Assembly: GCA_036759125.1 (NCBI GenBank)
Contig: DAIOVG010000053.1
Coordinates: 1-14,851, forward strand
DNA: 14,851 nt
From: CAXXOK01 sp036759125
GTDB taxonomy: Bacteria; Bacillota; Clostridia; Christensenellales; Aristaeellaceae
Direction: 5' to 3'
Shown: positions 8,229 to 14,712 of the stretch, in pieces
How the letters are laid out: each line of letters opens with the position of its first letter
Numbering within the stretch: position 1 is the first letter of the stretch
Made by a program: the position numbers and the translations under genes
The notes under the pieces: model-generated
Told to the model about the DNA's origin: nothing
Databases searched by the model: none
Seen by the model: only the letters and a program-made list of their open reading frames with translations

Positions 8229-9112
8229 GTCCGCACCTCTTCCAGGAAATGCAGGTGCTCGCGCCCTGCGGCGGTCAGGTCGATTTTTTCGTCCTCGATG
8301 CGCTTGAGCAGGCTGCGCATGCCCACGGGATCGCGCGTTTCGGTATAAACGCGCATGCCCTCCAGCCAGGAGCGCTCATCGCGCGGGTAGCGGTCCATCA
8401 GCAGCAGGGCGGTGTTGCGGGCCTCCTGCGCGTCCTTGAGCGCAAGGCTGTTGCCCACCTTTATGCGCAGAAGCTCGGGATCCTCCTGGAGCTTCAGGGC
8501 CTCCTCCAGCGCGGTTTTGAGCAGCAGCTGCTGCCTGCGCAGAAGCTGCCCCTCCAACAGGCCGCTCTGGCAGTAGCGCGAGAGAAGCTCGATATACTGC
8601 CGGTGCGTGTCAAAGGTCGCGTTTTGCTTCGTCAGCTCCAGCTGGAACTGCTGCAAATCCAGCTGAAATTGCCGCTGAATCTCCATGATGGACGCGGTGG
8701 CGTAGTGCGCGGTCTCGGTATCGTCGTTATAGCGCGCGATCAGGAGCAAATCCAGGTAGCGCATGGGGTCGGAGCGCAGGATGTTCATCATCAGGTTGCG
8801 CCGCTTGTGCGGATCGTTGATCAAAAGCGCTTCCTCCAGCGGCACCGTGCTTTCCACATTGGAATGGGCAACGATGTTGATACGGTGGCGTTCCTCCTGC
8901 TGCTGCATCAGCCACTCGGCATCGGGCGGCTTGCGGCCGACGGCCCGGATCAGCGAAAATCCGGCCATGGGGCCAAAGATGGGAATCAGCAAAATCCAGG
9001 TGAAATGCGCGTGATTGAACAGGCGCTTGCGCCGGGGCGCAAACGCGATCAGCGCCGCGCACAAAAACAGGTGCAGCGACAGGGTTGCCAGAACGATCAT
9101 CGCGTTGTTCAT
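8225..9112 (-). CDS. pelE: PelE-like membrane/TPR protein
   Basis: A 295-residue protein with two N-terminal membrane segments (about 4-24 and 37-57) joined by a basic loop (PRRKR), then a helical cytoplasmic region. The block PLEEALLINDPHKRRNLMMN (91-110), followed by LRSDPMRYLDLLLIARYNDD, is typical of Gram-positive PelE proteins. Residues 135-200 are strongly helical and Gln-rich, and 205-290 look like two or three TPR-type helical repeats. PelE is thought to form the membrane scaffold with PelD and PelG that activates PelF. The start at 9112 is preceded by TAGGAGG (9118-9124) 5 nt away; the TAG within that site is the pelD stop codon, so the ribosome ending pelD sits on the pelE binding site. 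Identification rests on the layout, the recognisable block and position more than on strict motifs. Confidence 0.82.
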   Translation of the reverse strand: MNNAMIVLATLSLHLFLCAALIAFAPRRKRLFNHAHFTWILLIPIFGPMAGFSLIRAVGRKPPDAEWLMQQQEERHRINIVAHSNVESTVPLEEALLINDPHKRRNLMMNILRSDPMRYLDLLLIARYNDDTETAHYATASIMEIQRQFQLDLQQFQLELTKQNATFDTHRQYIELLSRYCQSGLLEGQLLRRQQLLLKTALEEALKLQEDPELLRIKVGNSLALKDAQEARNTALLLMDRYPRDERSWLEGMRVYTETRDPVGMRSLLKRIEDEKIDLTAAGREHLHFLEEVRT

Positions 9113-9121
9113 CCCGGCCTC

Positions 9122-11239
9122 CTACGACGTAACCGTGCAGCTCAGCCCGGACGCCAGGAAACGCCGCTCGATCTGCGGCATGTTTTCCAGGCTGGCCTGG
9201 GGAAGGAGCACGTACATTTGTCCGTTTTTCAGCCTGCCCGCAATATCGGTGCGGCGCGTGGCCTTGCCGATGCGGCGGTCGTATTCCTCGATGGATAAAA
9301 CGCCGTCCACGCTCTGCACGGCAAGCAACAGGTACTGCGCCGCGCGTTTTTTGCGCATCTGGCTGTATACGCTCAGCGTGGAGCGGAAGGCCTTGTCGGT
9401 CAGGATGTGGGTGTTTTCAATGTACATATCCTGGGCGGAATCAAAATAATGCAGCGCGCGCACCATGGCCGACTGCACCAGCCCCGCCACGACGCTGAAC
9501 AGGTTTTGCCGGTACAGGGTTTGCTGCTCAAAGGGCACGTCCCAAAGCGCGATCAGCGCGATGGTGTTGCCGTCCTGCATCACCGGAGCGCAGAATGCCG
9601 GGTAGCCGGGCTCAAGCTTGGAATTGGCGAAGATCTCGCCGCGGCTGTACACGCTGTCCAGCAGCGGATATTCCTTCAGGTCCATGGATTTGGGCAAATC
9701 CTCCATCGCGCGGGAATGCACCACCAGGCGGGCAAAGGACGACTCCTGCGAGCAGGTATACAGCGCCACCGATTGGTTTTGCATCACGTCCTCCAGCACG
9801 TCCAGCGTGGATAAGAACACCTGCTCGGGCTGGAGGGTATCCAGCTCCTGCGTAATGGCGTAGATGCGGCCGTAGCTGTCGCGGAAACGGATCACCTGCT
9901 CCTGCAAAGCGTTGCGGTCGGCATCCACCTGCTGGTACATGCTCTGGATAAACTTGGCTTCCTCGTCGCGCTGCTCCATCTCCTGGCGCATGGCGGCCAG
10001 CTTTTCGGCATTGCGATCGTGCATATACCCAAACACCCCGCCGCCGAAGATGTACATAATCAGCGGCAGCCAGTTATCCTTGTTATACAGGAGGAGGTAT
10101 ACGTCGTTGCCGGACTCAAACCAGCTGAAGCTGTAGCCGATGCAGGCGATTACCCCTGCCGCCATGCCCACGGGCCCGCCGTGGATGCTGCCCATCAGGA
10201 TGACATAAAAAAGCCAGTAGTCCAGAAAGCGGAAGGTGGCGTTGTATTCCGATGTGCGCATCAAAAGCTCGGCAATGACGGCCAGCACGACCAGCTCCAC
10301 CCAGGGCAGGGCGCTTCCGAACAGCTTGCGCAGGAAGCCCGACAGCCGCGCCCCCAGGCTGCGCTTGCGCGGGCCTTCGCCCGCCCCGGCGATGATCTCG
10401 TCCAGCTCCGATACCCAGCGGTGGCGCGGCACCCATTGCGTTTGGCGGTGGGCGTTGTTGCTTTGCAGCATGGTGCGCGTGGTTCTGGTTTCCGAGAAGG
10501 TCACCTGCAGCTCCGGCAGCCGGGCCTGCAACAGGTTTGCGACCTCCGCGTAACTGAAGCGGTCGCCGTACGCCAGGTGGACGATGCCCGTCAGCTTGTG
10601 CTCCAGCGCCAGGGTGATGAACAGTGATAAATCGTCCACGTGCAGAAAATCGCAGAGGGTGTCGGCGGTGCCGTCCAACAGCATGGGCTGGCCAGCATTG
10701 GCGCTTTGCCGCACACGGGAGAAAAACGCGTCCTCTCTGCCGGGGGAGTACAGGTGAGACACGCGGATCAGCAGGGTTTGGATTGTGCTGGAGTCTACAC
10801 AGCGAAGCACCTCCTCCGCCGCGTTGATCAGCACGCCAGTGGGGGTTTGCGGCAGCGGGGTTTCGTCCTCCCGCCCGGCCTGGCCCGCGCCGAACACGCG
10901 CACGTCCGTCACCAGGAAAAAGCGCTCCACGCCGCAGGTTGCGGCGGTGTGCTGTAGCTGGAACAGTGCGTCCAGCATCGAACCCTGTATGGAGCCGTAC
11001 GCGCGGGTATCCTCCGATTGATAGGCGTAAAAGAACACAACCAATGAAAAACGACCCGCCTCCAGCACCTGCGCCGCCTCGGGGTTGCCGGGGGACAGAT
11101 CATGCACGGTCGCCTTGGTTTTAGCCGGGGCGGGCGCAAGCCCGTGACCCAACAGCGAAACCTGGTGGCCTTCCCGTACCAGCCGGTCCACCATGTCCCA
11201 GATCATTGGGGAGAGAATGCCGGTCAGCAAAATCTTCAA
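9122..11239 (-). CDS. pelD: PelD-like c-di-GMP receptor with N-terminal degenerate SDR/epimerase domain
   Basis: A 705-residue fusion. Residues 1-280 are an extended-SDR (NAD epimerase-like) domain with FLHVDDLS and GIVHLAYG landmarks, but the Gly-rich loop is degraded (TGILSPMI) and the YxxxK dyad reads T134/I138, so it looks inactive. Residues 309-405 hold four membrane segments, 408-455 a coiled coil, about 460-595 a GAF domain and 600-705 a degenerate GGDEF domain. The inhibitory-site motif R662-R-T-D665 is kept, while the GGDEF position reads KNGQM. That is the PelD pattern: bind c-di-GMP, do not make it. PelD is the receptor that switches on PelF through PelE and PelG. The start is a TTG at 11239 with GGAGGAGA upstream (GGAGG at 11248-11252, 8 nt). 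It is the first gene of the operon, followed 9 nt later by pelE. Confidence 0.92.
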   Translation of the reverse strand: MKILLTGILSPMIWDMVDRLVREGHQVSLLGHGLAPAPAKTKATVHDLSPGNPEAAQVLEAGRFSLVVFFYAYQSEDTRAYGSIQGSMLDALFQLQHTAATCGVERFFLVTDVRVFGAGQAGREDETPLPQTPTGVLINAAEEVLRCVDSSTIQTLLIRVSHLYSPGREDAFFSRVRQSANAGQPMLLDGTADTLCDFLHVDDLSLFITLALEHKLTGIVHLAYGDRFSYAEVANLLQARLPELQVTFSETRTTRTMLQSNNAHRQTQWVPRHRWVSELDEIIAGAGEGPRKRSLGARLSGFLRKLFGSALPWVELVVLAVIAELLMRTSEYNATFRFLDYWLFYVILMGSIHGGPVGMAAGVIACIGYSFSWFESGNDVYLLLYNKDNWLPLIMYIFGGGVFGYMHDRNAEKLAAMRQEMEQRDEEAKFIQSMYQQVDADRNALQEQVIRFRDSYGRIYAITQELDTLQPEQVFLSTLDVLEDVMQNQSVALYTCSQESSFARLVVHSRAMEDLPKSMDLKEYPLLDSVYSRGEIFANSKLEPGYPAFCAPVMQDGNTIALIALWDVPFEQQTLYRQNLFSVVAGLVQSAMVRALHYFDSAQDMYIENTHILTDKAFRSTLSVYSQMRKKRAAQYLLLAVQSVDGVLSIEEYDRRIGKATRRTDIAGRLKNGQMYVLLPQASLENMPQIERRFLASGLSCTVTS

Positions 11240-11275
11240 CGCGCTCTCCTCCAGATAGGGTAGTATAAACGGTTC

Positions 11276-11313
11276 ATGTAAACCACCTGTTGTATATTCA
11301 CATTCTATGTAAA
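11276..11313. repeat. Two ATGTAAA direct repeats around the pel promoter
   Basis: ATGTAAA occurs at 11276-11282 and 11307-11313, 31 bp apart, close to three helical turns. One copy lies in the -10/spacer of the pel promoter and the other just past the predicted transcript start. The placement suits a repressor, but the repeat is short and AT-rich and may be chance. Confidence 0.3.
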
Positions 11314-11330
11314 TTCCGTATGTTTGTCAA
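11302..11330 (-). promoter_or_regulatory. Promoter of the pel operon
   Basis: On the minus strand TTGACA (11325-11330) is followed by exactly 17 nt and TAGAAT (11302-11307), a near-consensus sigma-70-type promoter. The predicted transcript starts near 11295, giving a leader of about 56 nt before the pelD TTG. No other promoter of this quality stands out between the operon's genes, which fits one long transcript. Confidence 0.8.
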
Positions 11331-11365
11331 CGAAAGCCGCTGGGATACCCGTGCGGAGAATCCGT

Positions 11366-11394
11366 TTTACAAATACAGCGATTCTTTGTATACT
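11366..11394 (+). promoter_or_regulatory. Promoter of the diguanylate cyclase gene
   Basis: TTTACA (11366-11371), a 17-nt spacer and TATACT (11389-11394) make a strong sigma-70-type promoter pointing right. The predicted start is near 11401, leaving a leader of about 49 nt. The -10 lies in an inverted repeat TATAC-TGT-GTATA (11389-11401), a possible operator. It is back to back with the pel promoter, the two -35 boxes being 35 bp apart. Confidence 0.75.
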
Positions 11395-11449
11395 GTGTAT
11401 AGAAGCACAGTCCATACCCTTGCCGACAGATTTTGTAGAGGTGACGGAT

Positions 11450-12613
11450 ATGAACAGCACAATTTTGATTTATATCAACAGCTTTGCCGTACTGGTGCTT
11501 TTTCTGGTTTTGCGCAACTACAGGCTCAGGCTGAAAACCATCTGCTGCGAGGAAAAGGTGTTCGTCCTGTTCATCTGGGCGACGCTTGTGATGCTTGTCA
11601 ACGAGACCGCCATTGAAAACCTTTGGGCGCAGCCGGGGTGGGCAATTCATCTCCTTTTATATGTCCTGCAAACGGTGGACTACAGCCTGGCGGTTATCAT
11701 TCCGCTGCTGTGGCTGTACTACTGCCTGTTCAGGATCTACCATATCTCCAGTGTGAAAAAGAAGCTGCGCCTGCTCATCGCGCTTCCGGCCGCGCTGTAT
11801 GTTATAGCGCTTTTGATTACGCTTCATAACGGCGTCGCGTTCAGTATTGATTCGGCGAACCTTTACAGCGCGGGGATCGCTTATACCGGCAGCTATATTG
11901 TCGGGCTGCTCTACGTAATCGGGGCTTCGGTCCTGATTCTTGTCAAGCGCAAAACGCTCAATCGCGGCGAGATGATTCCCTATTTGCTCATTCCCGCGAT
12001 TCCCCTGGCGCTGGCCATCGGCGAGATTTTGCTCGAACCCTTAACCGGCTTGATGTGGGCAGGCACCGCCCTGGTGATTCTGGAAATCCAGATGCTGGTG
12101 CTCAACAACCGCACGAATATCGACCACCTGACGAGCCTGAACAACCGCATGGCGCTGGACGGCTATCTGCGCCGGATGATACACGAAAGCCACAGCACGC
12201 ATACGCGGCTTGGCGTGATCATGATCGATATCGACGATTTCAAGAGCATCAACGACCGCTTTGGGCATGTGGAGGGCGACCGGGCGCTGAAAGCCACGGG
12301 GGATATCCTGCGGGAGTGCTTTGCCGGCAATTTCTTCATCGCGCGCTATGGCGGCGACGAGTTTACCGTGGTGCTGAAGGACTGCACCGAGGATATGATG
12401 GCCGAGTATCTCAAGAAGCTCGACGAGCAGAGAATCAAACAGAATCATACGGTCAAAAGACCGTATGAGATCATGCTGAGCATCGGCTCCTGGGTGTTTA
12501 CGGATCAGGAAATCACCAGCCTGCACTCCCTGTACATGAAGGTGGACACCTTGATGTATAACGAAAAGAACGCCAAAAAAGTTGGCAGAGCAATGAAAGA
12601 AACCGCCCCGTGA
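11450..12613 (+). CDS. Membrane-bound GGDEF diguanylate cyclase
   Basis: A 387-residue protein with about seven hydrophobic segments (roughly 4-22, 37-54, 65-93, 106-125, 145-165, 175-193, 200-217), then a GGDEF domain from about 222. Catalytic features are intact: DHLTSLNNR (225-233), the metal-binding MIDIDDFKSIND (258-269), FGHVEGD (271-277) and RYGGDEF (299-305). It should make cyclic di-GMP from two GTP at the membrane. The inhibitory RxxD expected just upstream of RYGGDEF is absent (AGNF at that place), so there should be no product inhibition through this site. The start at 11450 is chosen for AGAGGTGA (11437-11444) 5 nt upstream; an upstream in-frame extension to 11324 would begin upstream of the promoter. 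It is divergent from pelD, whose product binds c-di-GMP, making it the likely dedicated activator. Gram-positive Pel loci are known to be controlled by c-di-GMP enzymes. Confidence 0.93.
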   Translation: MNSTILIYINSFAVLVLFLVLRNYRLRLKTICCEEKVFVLFIWATLVMLVNETAIENLWAQPGWAIHLLLYVLQTVDYSLAVIIPLLWLYYCLFRIYHISSVKKKLRLLIALPAALYVIALLITLHNGVAFSIDSANLYSAGIAYTGSYIVGLLYVIGASVLILVKRKTLNRGEMIPYLLIPAIPLALAIGEILLEPLTGLMWAGTALVILEIQMLVLNNRTNIDHLTSLNNRMALDGYLRRMIHESHSTHTRLGVIMIDIDDFKSINDRFGHVEGDRALKATGDILRECFAGNFFIARYGGDEFTVVLKDCTEDMMAEYLKKLDEQRIKQNHTVKRPYEIMLSIGSWVFTDQEITSLHSLYMKVDTLMYNEKNAKKVGRAMKETAP

Positions 12614-12689
12614 GGAGCGGCCTCAGCTTGCGAAAAAGCGCCGTTTTCTTTGTCGCCTGCACAATTTCGCGGGCATCACGTACGGCCGT

Positions 12690-12730
12690 GAAGCCACTTC
12701 GTAAGGAGCGGCTTCTTTCATTGTTTATTT
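12690..12730 (+). terminator. Probable intrinsic terminator after the cyclase gene
   Basis: GAAGCC (12690-12695) pairs with GGCTTC (12710-12715), with a possible inner CTT/AAG pairing, and is followed by a T-rich run (TTTCATTGTTTATTTT). The tail is interrupted, so strength is uncertain. Read leftward the hairpin lacks a T tail, so it would not end the DUF2130 transcript well. Confidence 0.5.
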
Positions 12731-12735
12731 TGATC

Positions 12736-13944
12736 TCAGAGCTCGGTTCCCAGCTCCTCAAACTTCTCCCGCATGGTGGGGTTGTTTTTGGTCAGGCGCT
12801 TTACGCTTAAATCCTGCGCCTTGTTGTTGGCCAGGCGGAGGTTGTTTTCCGAGGACAGCAGCGCGTCCTTGGTTTTTTGCAGGTGATCGATGGTTTTGTC
12901 GATCTCCTGGATGGCGGTCTGGAATTTGCGGCTCGCCAGATCATAATTGTATTCGAATTTGCTCTTGAACTCGTTCAGGTCGTCCTCAAAGTGGGAAATA
13001 TCGATGTTCTGGTTTTTGATTTCCATCAGCTGCCGCTGGTAGCCCACGGAGTTGAGGGCCGCGTTGCGCAGCACCGTGATCATGGAAATAAAGAACTGCG
13101 GGCGGATTACATACATTTTTGGGTACTTGTGGGAAACATCCACGATGCCGGAGTTGTACAGCTCGTTTTCGGGCTCCAGCAGCGATACCAGCACCGCGTA
13201 TTCGCAGTGCTTTTCGGTTCGGTCCTTGTCCAGCTCTTTGAGAAAGTCCTCGTTGCGCTTCTTGGTCGCGGTGGTATCGGCTTCGTTTTTCATCTCGAAC
13301 ATGATGGAGATGAACTCCACGCCGTCGGGCGTTTTTTCGCGGAAGATGTAATCGCCCTTGCTGCCGGTGGAGGCGTCGTTATCCTTTTCAAAGTAGGCGT
13401 TCTGAAAGCCGGTGGCGCGCAGCTTGTTGAATTCGATCTCGCAGTGCTGCTCCAGCGTTTCCCCGACCATTTTGGTGGAAAGCTTGGCCTTCAGGTCCTT
13501 GTGGAAGGCGATTTCGGTGTCCTTGGCCCTGAGCTCCGCCGAGAACTGGTCCTTTAGGGATTGTTCCCGCAGCTGGGCATCCTTCTGGGCCTCCTGGAGC
13601 TTGCTTTGCAGCTGGGCAATTGCCTTTTCCCGCTCAAACAGCGCGTCCTTCTGCGCGGTTATGGCGGTGGATACGGCCAGCTGGCGCTGGGTTTCCTCGG
13701 CTTGAATCTGCGCCTTGAGGCGTTCAATATCGCGGAGCAGCTCGGACATCGACTGCGCCTTTTCCTTTTCGGCGTTGGCCTGCAAGAGCTTGAGCGCGTT
13801 GGCCTCCGCGGCTTTCATCTGTGCTTCGCGCTCCACAAGCGCCTTGTGGAACTCCGCGTCCCGCACCTGGGACAGAATGGCGGCATACCCGGTCTCGTCT
13901 ACGGTAAACACCTGCCCGCAGTGGGGGCACTTGATTTCATGCAT
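12736..13944 (-). CDS. DUF2130 coiled-coil protein with nuclease-like core
   Basis: A 402-residue soluble protein of the DUF2130 family. It begins MHEIKCPHCGQVF with a single CxxC pair (C6, C9), then a long charged coiled coil (about 25-155), a globular core (160-310) and a helical tail. The core holds VGETLEQHCEIEFN (160-173), SKGDYIF (D198) and ISIMFEMKNEAD (E217, K219). This D...ExK spacing resembles the PD-(D/E)xK nuclease fold, which is my inference rather than proven activity. The ATG at 13944 is chosen because GGAGGA (13951-13956) lies 6 nt upstream and the CPHCG motif begins at residue 6; a longer frame to 14013 has no such support. The gene is convergent with the cyclase gene and divergent from the DUF1697 gene, and looks unrelated to the Pel system. 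Confidence 0.87.
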   Translation of the reverse strand: MHEIKCPHCGQVFTVDETGYAAILSQVRDAEFHKALVEREAQMKAAEANALKLLQANAEKEKAQSMSELLRDIERLKAQIQAEETQRQLAVSTAITAQKDALFEREKAIAQLQSKLQEAQKDAQLREQSLKDQFSAELRAKDTEIAFHKDLKAKLSTKMVGETLEQHCEIEFNKLRATGFQNAYFEKDNDASTGSKGDYIFREKTPDGVEFISIMFEMKNEADTTATKKRNEDFLKELDKDRTEKHCEYAVLVSLLEPENELYNSGIVDVSHKYPKMYVIRPQFFISMITVLRNAALNSVGYQRQLMEIKNQNIDISHFEDDLNEFKSKFEYNYDLASRKFQTAIQEIDKTIDHLQKTKDALLSSENNLRLANNKAQDLSVKRLTKNNPTMREKFEELGTEL

Positions 13945-13983
13945 CTTGGCTCCTCCGTGTTGGTGGGGAATCGCTCTTTCGTC

Positions 13984-14012
13984 AGTATAATATAAAACCT
14001 GAGGATAATCCA
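13984..14012 (-). promoter_or_regulatory. Possible promoter of the DUF2130 gene
   Basis: On the minus strand a good -10, TATACT (13984-13989), lies 17 nt from a poor -35, TGGATT (14007-14012). The AT-rich patch TATATTATACT is the only such stretch upstream of the gene, which is the main reason for calling it. Confidence 0.4.
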
Positions 14013-14038
14013 CCGCCTATCAACCTATACGGTTTTGC

Positions 14039-14067
14039 TTGACGGGGTCTTCATTCTGGCATATGGT
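14039..14067 (+). promoter_or_regulatory. Possible promoter of the DUF1697 gene
   Basis: TTGACG (14039-14044), a 17-nt spacer and TATGGT (14062-14067) form a plausible sigma-70-type promoter about 46 nt upstream of the start codon. The -35 matches 5 of 6 consensus bases and the -10 matches 4 of 6. Confidence 0.5.
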
Positions 14068-14113
14068 GTTGATAACAGCATTCGCGAATTATTGCAAGCG
14101 GGAGGCGGCAAGC

Positions 14114-14659
14114 ATGGCGCGCTATATCGCCCTTCTCAGGGGCATCAATGTGGGCGGAAATCATAAGGTTGAGATGCCCAGGCTCAAAGCGCTGCTGCTG
14201 TCCATGGGGTATGCGCAGGCTACTACCTATCTGCACTCCGGCAACGCGATGTTTGTCTCCGGCAAAGCACCTGATACGGTACGGCAGGAGCTGACCGCCG
14301 CGCTGGAGGCCGCGTTCGGGTTTGAAATCCCCACCTTGATTAGGACAGACGCGCAGATGCGGGCGACCGCGGAGGCCATCCCCGCCCATTGGCAAAACGA
14401 TGCCGCGCAGAAAACGGACATCGCCTTTTTGTTCCCCCCGGCGGATGCGCCGGAGGTGCTGGACACGCTGCCGCTGAACCGGGAATATGCCGACGTGCGC
14501 TATGTTCCCGGCGCGGTGATTTGGCATATAGACAGGGAAAACTACAACAAAAGCCGCCTCAACCGCATCATCGGCACCGCCATCTACCGGCAGATGACCG
14601 TGCGCAACGTAAACACCGTAAGGGTTCTGGCGGAATATCCCTGGGACGGGAACGCCTGA
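14114..14659 (+). CDS. DUF1697 domain-containing protein
   Basis: A 181-residue soluble protein, the usual length of the DUF1697 family. Hallmarks are YIALLRGINVGGNHKVEMPR at residues 4-23, TTYLHSGNAMF (37-47) and, near the end, a conserved block with YNKSRLNRIIG and MTVRNVNTV. The function of this family is not established. The ATG at 14114 is chosen for GGGAGG (14100-14105) 8 nt upstream and because the conserved block begins at residue 4; an in-frame extension to 14039 would start inside the promoter. Nothing links it to the Pel genes. It is followed after 53 nt by an oxidoreductase gene on the same strand, so the two may share a transcript. Confidence 0.9.
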   Translation: MARYIALLRGINVGGNHKVEMPRLKALLLSMGYAQATTYLHSGNAMFVSGKAPDTVRQELTAALEAAFGFEIPTLIRTDAQMRATAEAIPAHWQNDAAQKTDIAFLFPPADAPEVLDTLPLNREYADVRYVPGAVIWHIDRENYNKSRLNRIIGTAIYRQMTVRNVNTVRVLAEYPWDGNA

Positions 14660-14668
14660 CAGCCAAAG

Positions 14669-14680
14669 GGCCGCGCGGCC
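14669..14680. repeat. Perfect 12-bp GC palindrome
   Basis: GGCCGCGCGGCC lies in the 53-nt gap between the DUF1697 and oxidoreductase genes. There is no T run after it, so it is not an intrinsic terminator; at this GC content it may be chance or a small RNA hairpin. Confidence 0.3.
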
Positions 14681-14712
14681 GTATCCCGTGACCGATATAG
14701 GAGAGTGGTTTT

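Noticed and set aside
8075..9298. Long plus-strand open frames opposite the operon, such as 407 codons here, 474 codons at 6273-7697 and 329 codons at 3433-4422
   Set aside because: They lie antisense to well-supported pel genes, lack recognisable domains and are rich in His, Gln, Arg and Ala, as expected from reading GC-rich coding DNA backwards.
9122..9439. PelD C-terminal domain as an active diguanylate cyclase
   Set aside because: The GGDEF position reads KNGQM, so synthesis is not expected.
1..11239. Outer-membrane Pel components (PelB, PelC)
   Set aside because: None of the operon's proteins shows a beta-barrel, a PelB-like TPR array or a PelC-like lipoprotein; this agrees with a single-membrane cell.
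11240..11295. Cyclic-di-GMP riboswitch in the pelD leader
   Set aside because: The predicted leader is only about 56 nt and I see no GEMM-type helices or conserved loops; the signal is more likely sensed by PelD itself.
12614..12735. Small gene or RNA in the gap between the cyclase and DUF2130 genes
   Set aside because: No start with a ribosome binding site is seen, and the repeated AGGAGCGGC segments are explained as hairpin and terminator-like sequence.
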